Positions 1-9,458 of a stretch of 34,969 bases of DNA are shown here, piece after piece (positions within the stretch are counted from its first letter, which is position 1; every line of letters starts with the position of its first letter). The translations under genes and the position numbers were made by a program. Source of the stretch: Branchiostoma floridae (lineage: Eukaryota; Chordata; Leptocardii; Amphioxiformes; Branchiostomatidae); contig NC_049986.1 in NCBI RefSeq assembly GCF_000003815.2, positions 18,626,237 to 18,661,205 on the forward strand, read 5' to 3'. The notes beneath the pieces were generated by a model that worked only from the letters and a program-made list of their open reading frames with translations, did no database searches and was not told the DNA's origin.

Positions 1-758
1 TAATTATACATGATACTATATCCCATATACTTACTGTAAGTATCATTTTCTTTCCTAATGAGAATATGACTGAAACGTTTGGCCTCTGCCTTTTATTCAA
101 CCTTACTTGGGAACATTATTCATTTTGGTAGAGTTTTACATCGTTGCTTACGTTTTGCAATGCGTTTTTTATTTATGTTGTTTACATGGTTTGTTAAACT
201 GTTTTTAGTAACAAGAAAGCCCGTCTCCTGAAAAAAGACATGACCAGAGAATTTGAATAAGTGATACCATGAATGTTCAATTAATTGTAGAACATTTCTC
301 ATCACTTAGATCTGAAATTTCTGATTCTTGAATGTTGTTTTGTAAGCTCAGGTGACTGAACTAACCAGAAGAGGACATACATACAGTCAGCATAGCATGG
401 TATTAGGTGTAGAAAATGGCATTATGCAAGTGTACATTAATCTCACTGACCTAGAACTAGCTTGTATATGTCAAAAACCTACAGTTTGCATCATGCATTA
501 CCAACCGAGAGGGTTGGCATTGTCATCACTTACAAATGTTTCAAATTGCGAAATACGTAAAAGTATGACTCAGAAGGCAACAAAATACACAAAACGGAAG
601 AAAATTCTTTCTTTATCTCCGAAATTCGTTGTGTCATCAGAGTCCACCTTTAAATAAAGTTTGAGCAGAGAAGAAAATGCCGCTTGATTTTTCAATGCTA
701 TTTAACATTACTAAACGTGCCTTGGTATTCATGAGTACCCAGGTGTAACCGTAGGGAC
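1..758. other. No supported gene; one doubtful ORF with a poly(A) signal
   Basis: AT-rich sequence without a recognisable domain. An open frame at 352-657 (plus, about 101 codons) begins just after a possible splice acceptor (CTCAG at about 350), and an AATAAA lies at its stop near 653. It could be the last exon of an unrecognised gene, but the protein has no motif I know and its composition is unremarkable. I do not call it a gene. Confidence 0.4.
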
Positions 759-933
759 ATACTGTAAATGCATTTAAGTTCGCGGGGATTTAATCTCGCG
801 GTAGCGGGAAAAAGGACTTTTCGCGTCGTGGTTTTAAGTTCGCGGTAACACCATGCACTGTAGTCTCTTACTGCCATGGGAAAATGTTCGCGGTGGATTT
901 AAGTTCGCGGTGAAGTTTCTGCATTCACAGTAT
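759..933. mobile_element. GCGGT-type fold-back MITE, copy 1
   Basis: About 175 bp beginning ATACTGTAAATGCA and ending TGCATTCACAGTAT, which are imperfect inverted ends. The inside has repeated TTAAGTTCGCGG and CGCGGT motifs in both orientations and a central CACCATGCACTGTAG. Related copies lie at 15574-15794 and 23029-23186. It has no coding capacity, so it would be non-autonomous. The ends fit insertion at TA, but the target duplication is not certain here. Confidence 0.75.
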
Positions 934-1819
934 TTCGATGCAAATGCAAACGGTAACAGTTCAGTGGATTAAGAAATAGTTACACTTGTTTGTCCACTTC
1001 GGCTGACCCCAGACCGCTTGACATATCACCACCGCCAACGGCACTTCATGTCAAGCGTACGAGAGTCTTTTGGCTGAGTCATAGCATCGGTGGGCTATTT
1101 TTGGTCTTCCACCTCATTTTACGGGGACTGTACATTACATAGCTTTGAGGGGGACTGATGTTCAGATTTTTGGGTCCATTCTTTCCCACCCGCCATCCAC
1201 CCAAGATAAATTCTCCCTTATAGACATGAACATTAGAAACAAATTGGTACTTAATTTGCATTATTGGGGCTGATCGTAACCTTTCCATGTATCAATATCA
1301 AGTAAGTTCACTAATTATTAAACGCGAAAGGTTTTAAGTGAAGTAGAACATATTTTACGGAATGCAAGCTTCTTCTGCTCTAAATTTGCAAATTTCCGCC
1401 AAACAAGACAAAGTCAAAGAACTCTTACCTCGACCGCGCTCATTCACTCTCTGTGCAATCAACTTGTGCCTCAGGCGGAAACCGTCACCTTTTCCAACAT
1501 TTTTGTTGGTAGAGTACTTCTACAAAATTTGTTCCAAACTCTTCTAACAGATGGCACCTTAAACTCCTATTGCAAAAATGAATTAATTTCGTTTCCTATA
1601 TGTGCGTTTTTCATACGTTACTAATAAGTACAATGCGCTGCCCGATCGCAGAACAAACGGGATTAATTCGTACAAAATGTCGGTATCGTGGGCTGTATCT
1701 TCGCTGAACGCACGCTATGTTTACACTCACTTAGAGCTCGTGCCGCGAGATCAGCGTTTCACCGCGTATGAAGTGCGGACACAGTGTACTCGCGCCCTGC
1801 CCCACTCGACCGACGGCTA

Positions 1820-1967
1820 AAAAGTCCATGAAGGTGGAACACAACTACGACAAGAGGACCCCCGTGGCTCTGTCTGCCACTGGGCCGTCCATAGGCGCGA
1901 AGTCCACGACCTTAGACTTCACAACAGAAAAGTCCACGGTGGTGGAATACAACTACGCCAAGAGAAT
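1820..1967 (+). repeat. Two diverged 39-bp direct repeats 108 bp apart
   Basis: AAAAGTCCATGAAGGTGGAA at 1820 recurs as AAAAGTCCACGGTGGTGGAA at 1928, and the similarity continues through ACAACTACG-CAAGAG. The spacing of 108 bp is exactly 36 codons, so in one plus-strand frame both copies read K-S-x-x-V-E-x-N-Y-x-K-R. This could be a relic of a tandemly repeated peptide or a non-coding duplication. Confidence 0.5.
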
Positions 1968-2526
1968 GATTTAGATGCCGTATGAGTTGCGCTCTGGTTG
2001 CGCATCGTGCGAACGACTGCCTATGGAAATGTCCCCCTTTTCACTAGATTGCGATCGCGCTGCGCTCTCTCGGCGACCTAAATAGGATATGTGTATCCTT
2101 CGCTTTCACACTGGGTATATCATACAAAATGAACACAATTTTTGATCGAGAAAACAACAAAACACACAAAGTGTAAAAGATTTGTTTCTTTTCTATACAA
2201 TTCATTGAGCGATCTGTCCAATTCTAGGTCACAGAGAGAGTGCGGTGAGAGCGCCGCCCAAGTGGAAAGGGTGTATTACAACGCCCAGTATAAATTGTTA
2301 TAAATAGGTTAATGCGGTTTTACTAACATGAAACTTTTTTTTTTTCAAATGTGCTCTAAGAATATCAACAGTGACAACTACATGAGATTATTACCCAAAT
2401 ATTATCTGAACCTCCCTTATACCCCTGTCACATTATCCACGATCTTCGGCCGTATCTATGGAAGGTCGGCCATATTTAAGATCGAAAGAGGGTAGCGCGT
2501 ATTTTTCACCTGAAAACCGTCCCTGT

Positions 2527-2590
2527 CACATATAAGCCATACTTTGCACCTTGTACAATTGTTGTGCAATAAAGTTATTATTATAAGCGA
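2527..2590 (+). repeat. LINE/SINE 3' end module with ATT-rich tail, copy 1
   Basis: The sequence AGCCATACTTTGCACCTTG followed by TACAATTGTTGTGCAATAAA and then a TTATTATTATA tail is shared with 5614-5668 and 31858-31910. An end containing AATAAA and finishing in a short tandem repeat is typical of CR1/L2-like non-LTR retrotransposons and the SINEs that borrow their tails. Confidence 0.6.
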
Positions 2591-3595
2591 GGCTCGGGCG
2601 ATGGCAGCAAACTCGTCGTCCGATCGATTTTCGCGCAATGTGACAGGGGTATAAGAATACAAACAAAAGACGTCTAGACCCGAACTTCGCCGCACCCATA
2701 TATACTTTCACTACTTCGTCACTCTTTGTCGGGCAAATATAAGTCTACATATCTATTTTTGTGTTTATCAAAATTCATCTGACACATAGCGGAACTAAGT
2801 TACACTTTAAACAACTGGATATCAACCATAACGTTACGTAACTGTACAAAAAGACCTAAACTCTGAAAGCGTACCCTGTAGAGACAAATATTTCTATAAT
2901 TGAGGAAGTAACTGAGTTACAAACTACAGTGATCCGTACCTCTTGAAATGACGGGGCTGCAGCCAAAATAAGCGTCAACGCTTGGAGAACCATAGGCAGA
3001 CCGTTGCCACTCATTACGAACTATGGGAATTAGATTTTTGCTAGATTTGAAACAAAAAAGTCCGTTCCTACACTCTAGTCATCGTCAGCGCTGTCGCGCA
3101 CTCACTCATTCACTGTCCACTTTGACATTTGCTGCTCCCGGCCCTGCGATTTTTGACTTGCTTACACATAGATGCACACAACTACTGACATGTATAATTA
3201 TAGCCATTGGGTACGCGTACGTGTGCATGAAGATCGATCCGAGATAGCATGAAGACTTGTTTGGTTAAATCCATGAAAAATGGAGGAATTGTGTCTGTGT
3301 GTGTTTGTCTCTCTGTGTGTATATGTTTATGTTTCCGGATATTTGTCGTCAGCCTAACTTTGAACCTCTTGATATATTGTAATTATAGTTAGTATGTGGG
3401 TAGGTGTTGGGAAGAAGAAGGTCAAGGTCAACTTTAGACTCCTTGCTGTGTGACCTTGGTACTGCAGCAGAACTTCTCCTTTTTGTATTGTTTGACCTGG
3501 GCATGCTATGGTCTTGATTTTTTGGTTGCAGATAGCTTCTGATATAAGAAACACGTGGTGTATGGTTGGGCCCTGATCTATCCCAAATGTAATCC

Positions 3596-3683
3596 ATCCC
3601 AAAAGCGCTTTTAGGATAGAAGCACATTTTGGATGCCGGTCTATCCTAAAAGCGCTTCTATCCTAAAAGCGCTTTTAGGATAG
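3596..3683. repeat. Clustered AAAAGCGCTTTT palindromes
   Basis: Three copies of a unit built on CTATCCTAAAAGC/GCTTTTAGGATAG lie within 90 bp. The copy at 3658-3683 is a perfect 26-bp palindrome. The copy at 3596-3619 is nearly the same, and the middle one at 3641-3661 is a half-unit. They could be the ends of nested fold-back elements or a cluster of protein-binding sites. Confidence 0.7.
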
Positions 3684-4019
3684 ATGATAATCTAGGATAC
3701 AACAGCCCTATAGCAGCTTAGTCTGGATCTCCAGGGGCATTTAAAAAAAATTCTATGGAGGATAACCAATTGGAAACAAAGGAACATGATATTCAGTACA
3801 CAGGTAGTTTAGACAATGATGTACATAATGCAATTGTGTAGACAATTAGGATTGATTTGCATAATTGATGAGGAAAACCTTTTTGCATGCAGATGACATA
3901 TGCCTTATCTGTTCATCGATGAAAGTCAAAGGCATTATGATAAGAAAACGTAATGTAATAAGAGAACCAATTGTACATACATGTATTTCCCTCGTCCCCT
4001 TTGACATCTACATTTAAAG

Positions 4020-4316
4020 CGTACCCCACCCTCAGTGAAGTTATTCAATAACTTTTTGGCCTATGTCCCAGCAAGCCAGAGACTGTGTCCAACATGCAAA
4101 GAAGGCGTAGAAGATGAATACCATTTCATGATAGAATGTCCGACTTACATAGAAGAAAGAGCTAAATTAATGCAGACGATAAAGAACAAATCATTACCAA
4201 AGACAAACAGAGAGCTATTTCATGTACTTATGTCATGTCCCGACACTGTTCCCGTTTACGTAGGTCAATACATATATACATCCATGCAGAAAAGAAACCT
4301 CATGATATCAACTTAA
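4020..4316 (+). pseudogene. Non-LTR retrotransposon C-terminal fragment (zinc-knuckle region)
   Basis: An open frame of about 98 codons encodes LCPTCKEGVEDEYHFMIECP, a Cys-x2-Cys, His, Cys cluster typical of the extreme C terminus of LINE ORF2 proteins. The same motif (C-x2-C, E-x-E/D-x-H-F, C) appears in the fragment at 34276-34773. The reverse-transcriptase core is missing upstream, so this is a 5'-truncated dead copy. Family assignment beyond LINE is inference. Confidence 0.75.
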
Positions 4317-4557
4317 TTTTGTAAACATTGTCATAGTAATGTAATATACTAGACGATAAGATCCTCGCTGTGTCTCCTCTCCATCATATTGCTTGTATAA
4401 AATGGAGCCCGAATGCAGTATGTATAAAATCGAGCCTGAATGTAGTATGTATTAGATTCATGTTATTAGCAAATAGTCTGTAGCAACATTCTGGATTTGT
4501 TTCACATCGATGCATCATACACTATGTTCCTTCGAACATTGCATAACCTTCATCTAA

Positions 4558-5540
4558 CCTTCAGCAAACCTTGCCACATGGCTACATTCAAATCGTCTTA
4601 CACTGAATGTCGCTAAGACTAAGTGGATTCTATTCGGTAGTAGTGGGAAGCTAAGAGCAGTACCTCCACTTAGACTCCAAATTGATCAGGAAACAGTTGA
4701 ACAAGTGTACCAATTCAAATACCTAGGTGTTCTCCTTGACTGCAATATCTCATGGAACGAACACATTGACATGGTATGTTCCAAGGTATCACAGAGAATA
4801 GGTTTGCTAAGACGCTTAAGATCATGTCTCACTGTCAACATTGCAAGTATGTTATACAGATGCATGATTCTACCACTACTTGAGTATTGCGACATTGTTT
4901 GGGAAAACTGTAACATCACCAAGCAGCGTCAACTTCAGGTTCTTCAAAATCGAGCTGCCAGGGTCATCCTACAAATGAAGCGACGATCCAGTGTCCAAGA
5001 CCTACACAGCAGACTCAACTGGAAGTATCTTACGCAGCGGAGAAAGGAACACATGTGTGTGATGGTCTTTAAATGTATTAACGGGCTTGTCCCGACATAC
5101 TTGGATACCACCTTTGTACACAACCACCTGTTACACAGCCACAACACCAGACAAGCCTCTTTGCTTCATAAACCCAATTACACAAACACAGCTGGCCACC
5201 GCACATTTGCATACAGAGGAGCAACATATTACAACACCCTTTCGGCAGACATTAGATATGCACCAACTCTACGGCAGTTTAAAGCTGCCCTAACGCACAC
5301 TCCTCCGCACATGGACCTCTGACCTCCACCGTTGACGTTTTTTGTTGACCTTGACAACTGTTCTTGGTAAAGACGCTTCGGTTTATTTGTATATATTGTT
5401 TGTTGTCCTCTGGTTGTCTTACTGAATGTAACACGTTTCGTTTTTGTTATTTATGTAGTGGGCCCCCTTGGAAATCAACTTCAAGCAAGTTGAAGGGGCT
5501 ACCCACATGTCTTGAGATGAATAAATAAATAAAATAAAAA
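4558..5540 (+). pseudogene. 5'-truncated LINE, end of reverse transcriptase plus 3' UTR
   Basis: The open frame at 4558-5322 reads in from an upstream in-frame TAA at 4555. It encodes the end of a reverse transcriptase: first TWLHSNRLTLNVAKTK, then YLGVLLDCNISWNEHI, then YRCMILPLLEYCDIVWENC and LQNRAARVI. These are standard motifs of the region after the YADD active site in jockey/CR1/L2-like LINEs. The active site itself is absent, so this is a 5' truncation, as usual for LINE insertions. A 3' UTR of about 200 bp follows, with a short hairpin (CTTCAAGCAAGTTGAAG), and ends in an AATAAATAAATAAA tail. The frame is open to the stop, so the insertion is fairly young. Confidence 0.88.
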
Positions 5541-5613
5541 TCTATTGTTACTTCCACTACTAGTATATTACTAGTTGCCTTATACATTATAACGTTACCT
5601 AAGTTTGCCATAC

Positions 5614-5668
5614 ATTGTACCCGTTTTACAATTGTTGTGCAATAAACTTTGACTTGACTTGACTTGAC
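5614..5668 (+). repeat. LINE/SINE 3' end module with TTGAC tail, copy 2
   Basis: TTGCCATACATTGTAC, then TTTTACAATTGTTGTGCAAT and AAACTTTGAC, followed by about four TTGAC units. It has the same module as 2527-2590 and 31858-31910 but a different tail repeat. Confidence 0.6.
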
Positions 5669-5804
5669 TATGTTCCTTCTGCCACATAATATAAATGGGT
5701 TTTCCAATTATCTGTTGATTTGTATAATTAGTATTCCATTGTGTAAGTCATCACTTAGGCCATCTACAAACCAAAAATGATGACGATCCGTTAACACGTT
5801 TTTG

Positions 5805-6117
5805 ATTTATTCTTGTCCAAAGTTTGAAAGGGAACCAAAAGTGCCTGCAGTACCAAAAGTGCCGCTAGGAGGCCCAAACCCACAGCACTTATTCTCAGCC
5901 CCAAGGTCTATCTACCACTCAAAAATTACGAACAGAGTATGATAAAAAACACGAGATATCAAAAATGGAAGTTCCGCTGCAGTACCTTAGCAAGCCGCTA
6001 GAGAAGCCATCATCGAACTTGACCTTCGTTTTCCTGACCCCTACCCAGCTATCAAATATCATTAGGATCCATTTAAGGCTTATTGAGTTATGCTGTTAAC
6101 AGACAGACAGACAGACG
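5805..6117. repeat. Probable dispersed repeat ending in an ACAG microsatellite
   Basis: This stretch contains two related blocks (CAGTACCAAAAGTGCCGCTA at about 5849 and CTGCAGTACCTTAGCAAGCC at about 5976) and ends in TTGAGTTATGCTGTTAACAG followed by a short ACAG run. A similar end, CTTGAGTTATACTGTTA, occurs at about 24052 in an intron. It looks like a dispersed repeat but I could not place its boundaries. Confidence 0.45.
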
Positions 6118-6197
6118 CACACGCCAAAACATAACATTGCGCCATTATGTCGAAGGTAAGAAGGTAACTAGGGAATGCTCAACCCACCACTGAGTTA

Positions 6198-6289
6198 GGG
6201 CCGGTTTACACGAGGCAATAAAATGACCGCGTCGAATGTCGTAGGATATTTTTAAGACAAGTCATTTTTTGCCTCGTGTAAATCGGGCC
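6198..6289. mobile_element. 92-bp Harbinger-like MITE with TTA target duplication
   Basis: The ends are inverted repeats of about 30 bp (GGGCCGGTTTACACGAGGCA left; reverse complement of GCCTCGTGTAAATCGGGCC right), each flanked by TTA (6195-6197 and 6290-6292). A 3-bp TWA duplication with GGGCC-starting ends fits the PIF/Harbinger class. It has no coding capacity. It sits about 55 bp inside the first intron of the cadherin gene. Confidence 0.8.
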
Positions 6290-6345
6290 TTATTCTGTGG
6301 TACTGTATTTCACCATTAGCATACACACAAAGGTGAATAAAACAC

Positions 6346-7050
6346 CTGGTCCAATGGTTCGTTGTCGTTGAAATCCAAGAGTGTAACGGTGACTTGGATG
6401 GTTGTAGACATTGCCGGCGTACCGTGGTCGGTCGCATCGATGGTAATCCGAGGGGAAGGGTCGATCTCGCGATCCACGATCACCCTGGTCATGATCAAGC
6501 CGCTGGCAGGATCCACGTTGAACCAATCCGAGTGGGTTCCCGGCGTCGACAGGATGGAAAACGTGATCTCTGCATTCACGCCAATGTCTCGGTCTTGAGC
6601 AGTTAATTGGAAGACGGACGTTCCGATGGGAGCCGCTTCGGTTAGGGACGGTGTGTAGGATCCGACGAACTCTGGGGCGTTGTCGTTGATATCCGTTACT
6701 TGTACTTTCACAGTCACTACCTGCCCCTGCGACGTACTGACGGCAAGGAGTTCGTAAAAGTCTCTAGTCTCCCTGTCTAAACTTAATCCGCTCCTTATGA
6801 CCCCCGTGTGTTCATCTATGCTAAGATGCTGCAGTAGCTGCGTGTCGCTAGGGTCCGGGGACAGGTAGAAGGGGCCGGTTATGCCCGAAGCCTCTACTAT
6901 GTTACCGATGTACGTACCCTCGGCTTGTCCTTCTTCTGTTTGAAAGGTAGCCTCGTGAGACTGGCTGTTGGCGGGGTGAAGTAGGAGGAGTAAGCAGACA
7001 AGGAACGTGCATGGAGGGACCATGTCGGTCCGCGAGTTCCGCCGGGACAT
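6346..7050 (-). CDS. Cadherin superfamily protein, N-terminal coding exon
   Basis: The exon encodes a signal peptide and two cadherin repeats, so the product is a secreted or cell-surface calcium-dependent adhesion protein. The best start is the Met at 7023 (MVPPCTFLVCLLLLLHPANS, a classic signal peptide); an in-frame Met lies at 7050. EC1 ends in the linker DINDNAPEF. EC2 carries DRDIGVNAEI, DREIDPSPRI and DHGTP and ends in LLDFNDNEP. These are the calcium-binding DxNDN, DxD and xDxGxN motifs. The open frame runs on to 6316, but a donor reading CAG|GTGTTT places the exon end at about 6346, where a third repeat should continue on another exon beyond the window's left part. The style of EC1 (LDRET, STSQGQVV) recalls Dachsous/Fat-type cadherins more than clustered protocadherins, but the subfamily is inference. 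Confidence 0.87.
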
Positions 7051-7390
7051 ATCGAGCCACGCGGCGGTTCAGCACCACCCAGCGACCGTCGGTGTGACAA
7101 CCGCGGCTCGGTGCAGCTCGCACACGACAACACGTTACACGGGCAGAATCGCCCTTCATCGCCGCCGAACGGGGGCCAGTGTGTCCCCTAGGACTCCTGT
7201 ACGGCTGGCAGTGCAAGTCTAGCCCGACAGGACAGGACAGGATTAGTAGCTTGGTGATCGGGAGAAAGCCGAGCTTGTTGGCTCCTACCCCGGTCGGTAA
7301 CAGTCGTGGCGTCCCCTGCAACCAGAGATCAGTACGTTCGGGCACCAATACGCGCGATTCCAGCGCGGTTGGCACAGTTTTCCGTTAGAA
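7051..7390 (-). promoter_or_regulatory. CpG-dense 5' flank / 5' UTR of the cadherin gene
   Basis: This stretch has many CpG dinucleotides compared with the AT-rich surroundings and lies directly upstream of the cadherin start on the minus strand. It probably holds the 5' UTR and part of the promoter. No clear TATA box was seen. An out-of-frame 157-codon open frame (7375 to 6902, minus) begins here and overlaps the cadherin start codon; its protein looks like non-coding translation. Confidence 0.4.
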
Positions 7391-9458
7391 ATATCCTCAC
7401 AGAATCCGTTGAAATGTGTCTGTACGGCTTATAAGATCCGTGAAGCGACGCTAACCTGTTTACTCACAAGTCCAAATATGACATGCCGGAGGGTACACGT
7501 TAGTTACAGATTTCCAACAGATAACGTTAAAGCCGACGTTGCTATGTGATTACGGTTGGCGCAAGTTCCTATTTTCGTACGTTGTAAAAAACAGGGGTAA
7601 CAAATACCTTGAACTTCAAGTTCCGAAGTTTACTCGTTTAAGACACCGTTTCTGTGAGTTGCCGCCTTTGTTACGTTTTGGCCCTTCAGGGCATCAGATA
7701 CGGGTAAGTTTAAGCCGTTCATTCAAATAAACATAACGAGCGCGCCGACTGTTAATGATAGTCTGGTTACATGTCCTACCGATTCCCCACCTTGACACAT
7801 ATCTGTATCTTTACACTACCAAACTTTATGAACACGGTTTTGGTAAGAGATATACCAACTCTAAATCTAAACGTTTCACGGACGAGACCTTTGCGATTGA
7901 TTTCTTGTTTTGACCCTGTAAAATGGTAAAAGGTAAAGGTCATGAGTCCCTAGTCTGTGTGACGCTGTCCAGGGCTGTAACTGGCCCCTCCCCCTTCCTT
8001 GGCACGGCAATGTAGGGCGGGCCAATAAGCAGCGATTAAATCAGGCTAATGAGTCCCATAGCCCTTTAAGGCCTGAGGGGCAGTGGGCTATTATCCACTA
8101 TATCTAGGGCACGGAATTGGGAGGCGGAGCCCAACAATATCTTACCACCACCTTTTATACTCCTCAAGGAGAGGTTGATAAGAAAGTCTTGACCTTTTTC
8201 TTGTATGGATGATTAAAGAAAAGGGTCATGATTTTCCGATCAACATCTGCCATCGGGCAGTGCACCTTTTTCAGTGTGGTCTATTGTCTTGTATCAATCA
8301 AATGTGAGCTGACATATGTCAAGGACATTTACGTATGTACGCTAGTTAACTGGACATATCTGACGACTATGTCTGTCAAGCAGTAATGTAGGACGCTTAT
8401 TCTGACCATTTCGAAGTGGTTAATCTACATCCCCTTTCACCATTTCAAAAAAGTTATTAACAACGTTTTGACACTGGATCCAACTGAGCGGCACTTTCAG
8501 GTAATATTCTCAGTGTATTCGTTTTTTCTGCGATTTAAGTAGTATCATAGAATGCATAGGCATCAAAGGTGAGGTGCCTATATATAGTTGCTGGAGGGCT
8601 CGAAATGTAAATGCATAGTGCCGACTCAAAATCCTTGAAAATCGTTCTTCTTGTTGAAGATTCTGACCCAATCTTGGGACTTTGTGGGTTGTATGGAATA
8701 GCTAGGGTCTAATAAGCTTTTCCATTTTGGTCATGGTTAGTTCAGTTCAGTTTAGTTTACCAGTTTAGTTGGAACAGATGTGATTTGCTGGGTCCTGTCT
8801 GCGATATACAGATTGATACAGACAAAAATGGGGGCAAAGGTGTACGTTTTGTTTACTTGACTCAGTGGGCCAACTCCCTGTTTTCTTCGCTTGATTCACT
8901 TTGTACTGCAGCTAGTATGTAGTGGCATGTAGACACGTTATAAGCATGATTGTTTCTTGTAACAAAATTTAGCATTATCTAAGACGTAACGATTACGTGA
9001 TCTATAAATATCCCTTTCTATTCCTTTATACAGACGACTGTCATATATGCTATGCCTCATGGGGACAATTAGAATCTGCTAATCAAGTGTTTCTACAGCT
9101 GATCCATATGAAGACATCAGAAAGTGATAATAATGTGGTTGACGGAGCGACAAAAAGACAAAAAATCACTCTCTGAAAGTGACCTTGAACTGGTTCATCT
9201 CAGATGAAGTCAGTGAACAGATGATCTGATCTTCCATTGGTTGTGAGAGAAGACAGAGACGATGAAAAAGTATCTACAGGTTCAAGTTCCCCTAGCTCTT
9301 GTCGAAAATTATGCTAAATAGTGGACCATGGACTGCAATGATATCCAGTAGCGTGTGAATCGGGTGAGCGAACATCTGGGATTCAAGACTCTCTGGACCT
9401 TTTCGTGCAAGGGCAGGTTCACTCACAATTGGACTAAGACGAACACTAACTCCATACA
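7391..9458. other. Intergenic stretch between the cadherin and the transporter
   Basis: No coding sequence is recognised. It includes one member of a dispersed repeat pair (7970-8052). The segment just upstream of the transporter (about 9000-9458) should contain its promoter and 5' UTR, but I see no element worth naming. Confidence 0.5.
7970..8052. repeat. Dispersed repeat, copy 1
   Basis: GGGCTGTAACTGGCCCCTCC, a G-rich middle, then TTAAATCAGGCTAATGAGTC. The same start and end with a diverged middle occur at 32551-32636 (GGGCTGTAACTGGTCCCTCC to TTTAATCAGGCTAATCC). Class unknown. Confidence 0.55.

Larger units (their letters stand above)
934..3595. other. Intergenic stretch, no gene recognised
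   Basis: Short open frames occur on both strands but none has a recognisable domain, a good splice context or a length above chance. It contains a short direct repeat (1820-1967), a LINE-like 3' module (2527-2590) and a GT-rich run near 3290-3335. Nothing else stands out. Confidence 0.5.

Noticed and set aside
352-657. 101-codon plus-strand ORF ending at an AATAAA
   Set aside because: No recognisable domain or homologue from memory; a single acceptor-like CAG is weak evidence for a terminal exon.
4558-5322. Domesticated reverse-transcriptase gene
   Set aside because: The catalytic core is missing and the end has a typical LINE 3' UTR and tail; it is a 5'-truncated insertion.
6362-6606. Plus-strand ORFs of 70-78 codons
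   Set aside because: They are antisense to the cadherin exon, whose protein has clear motifs.
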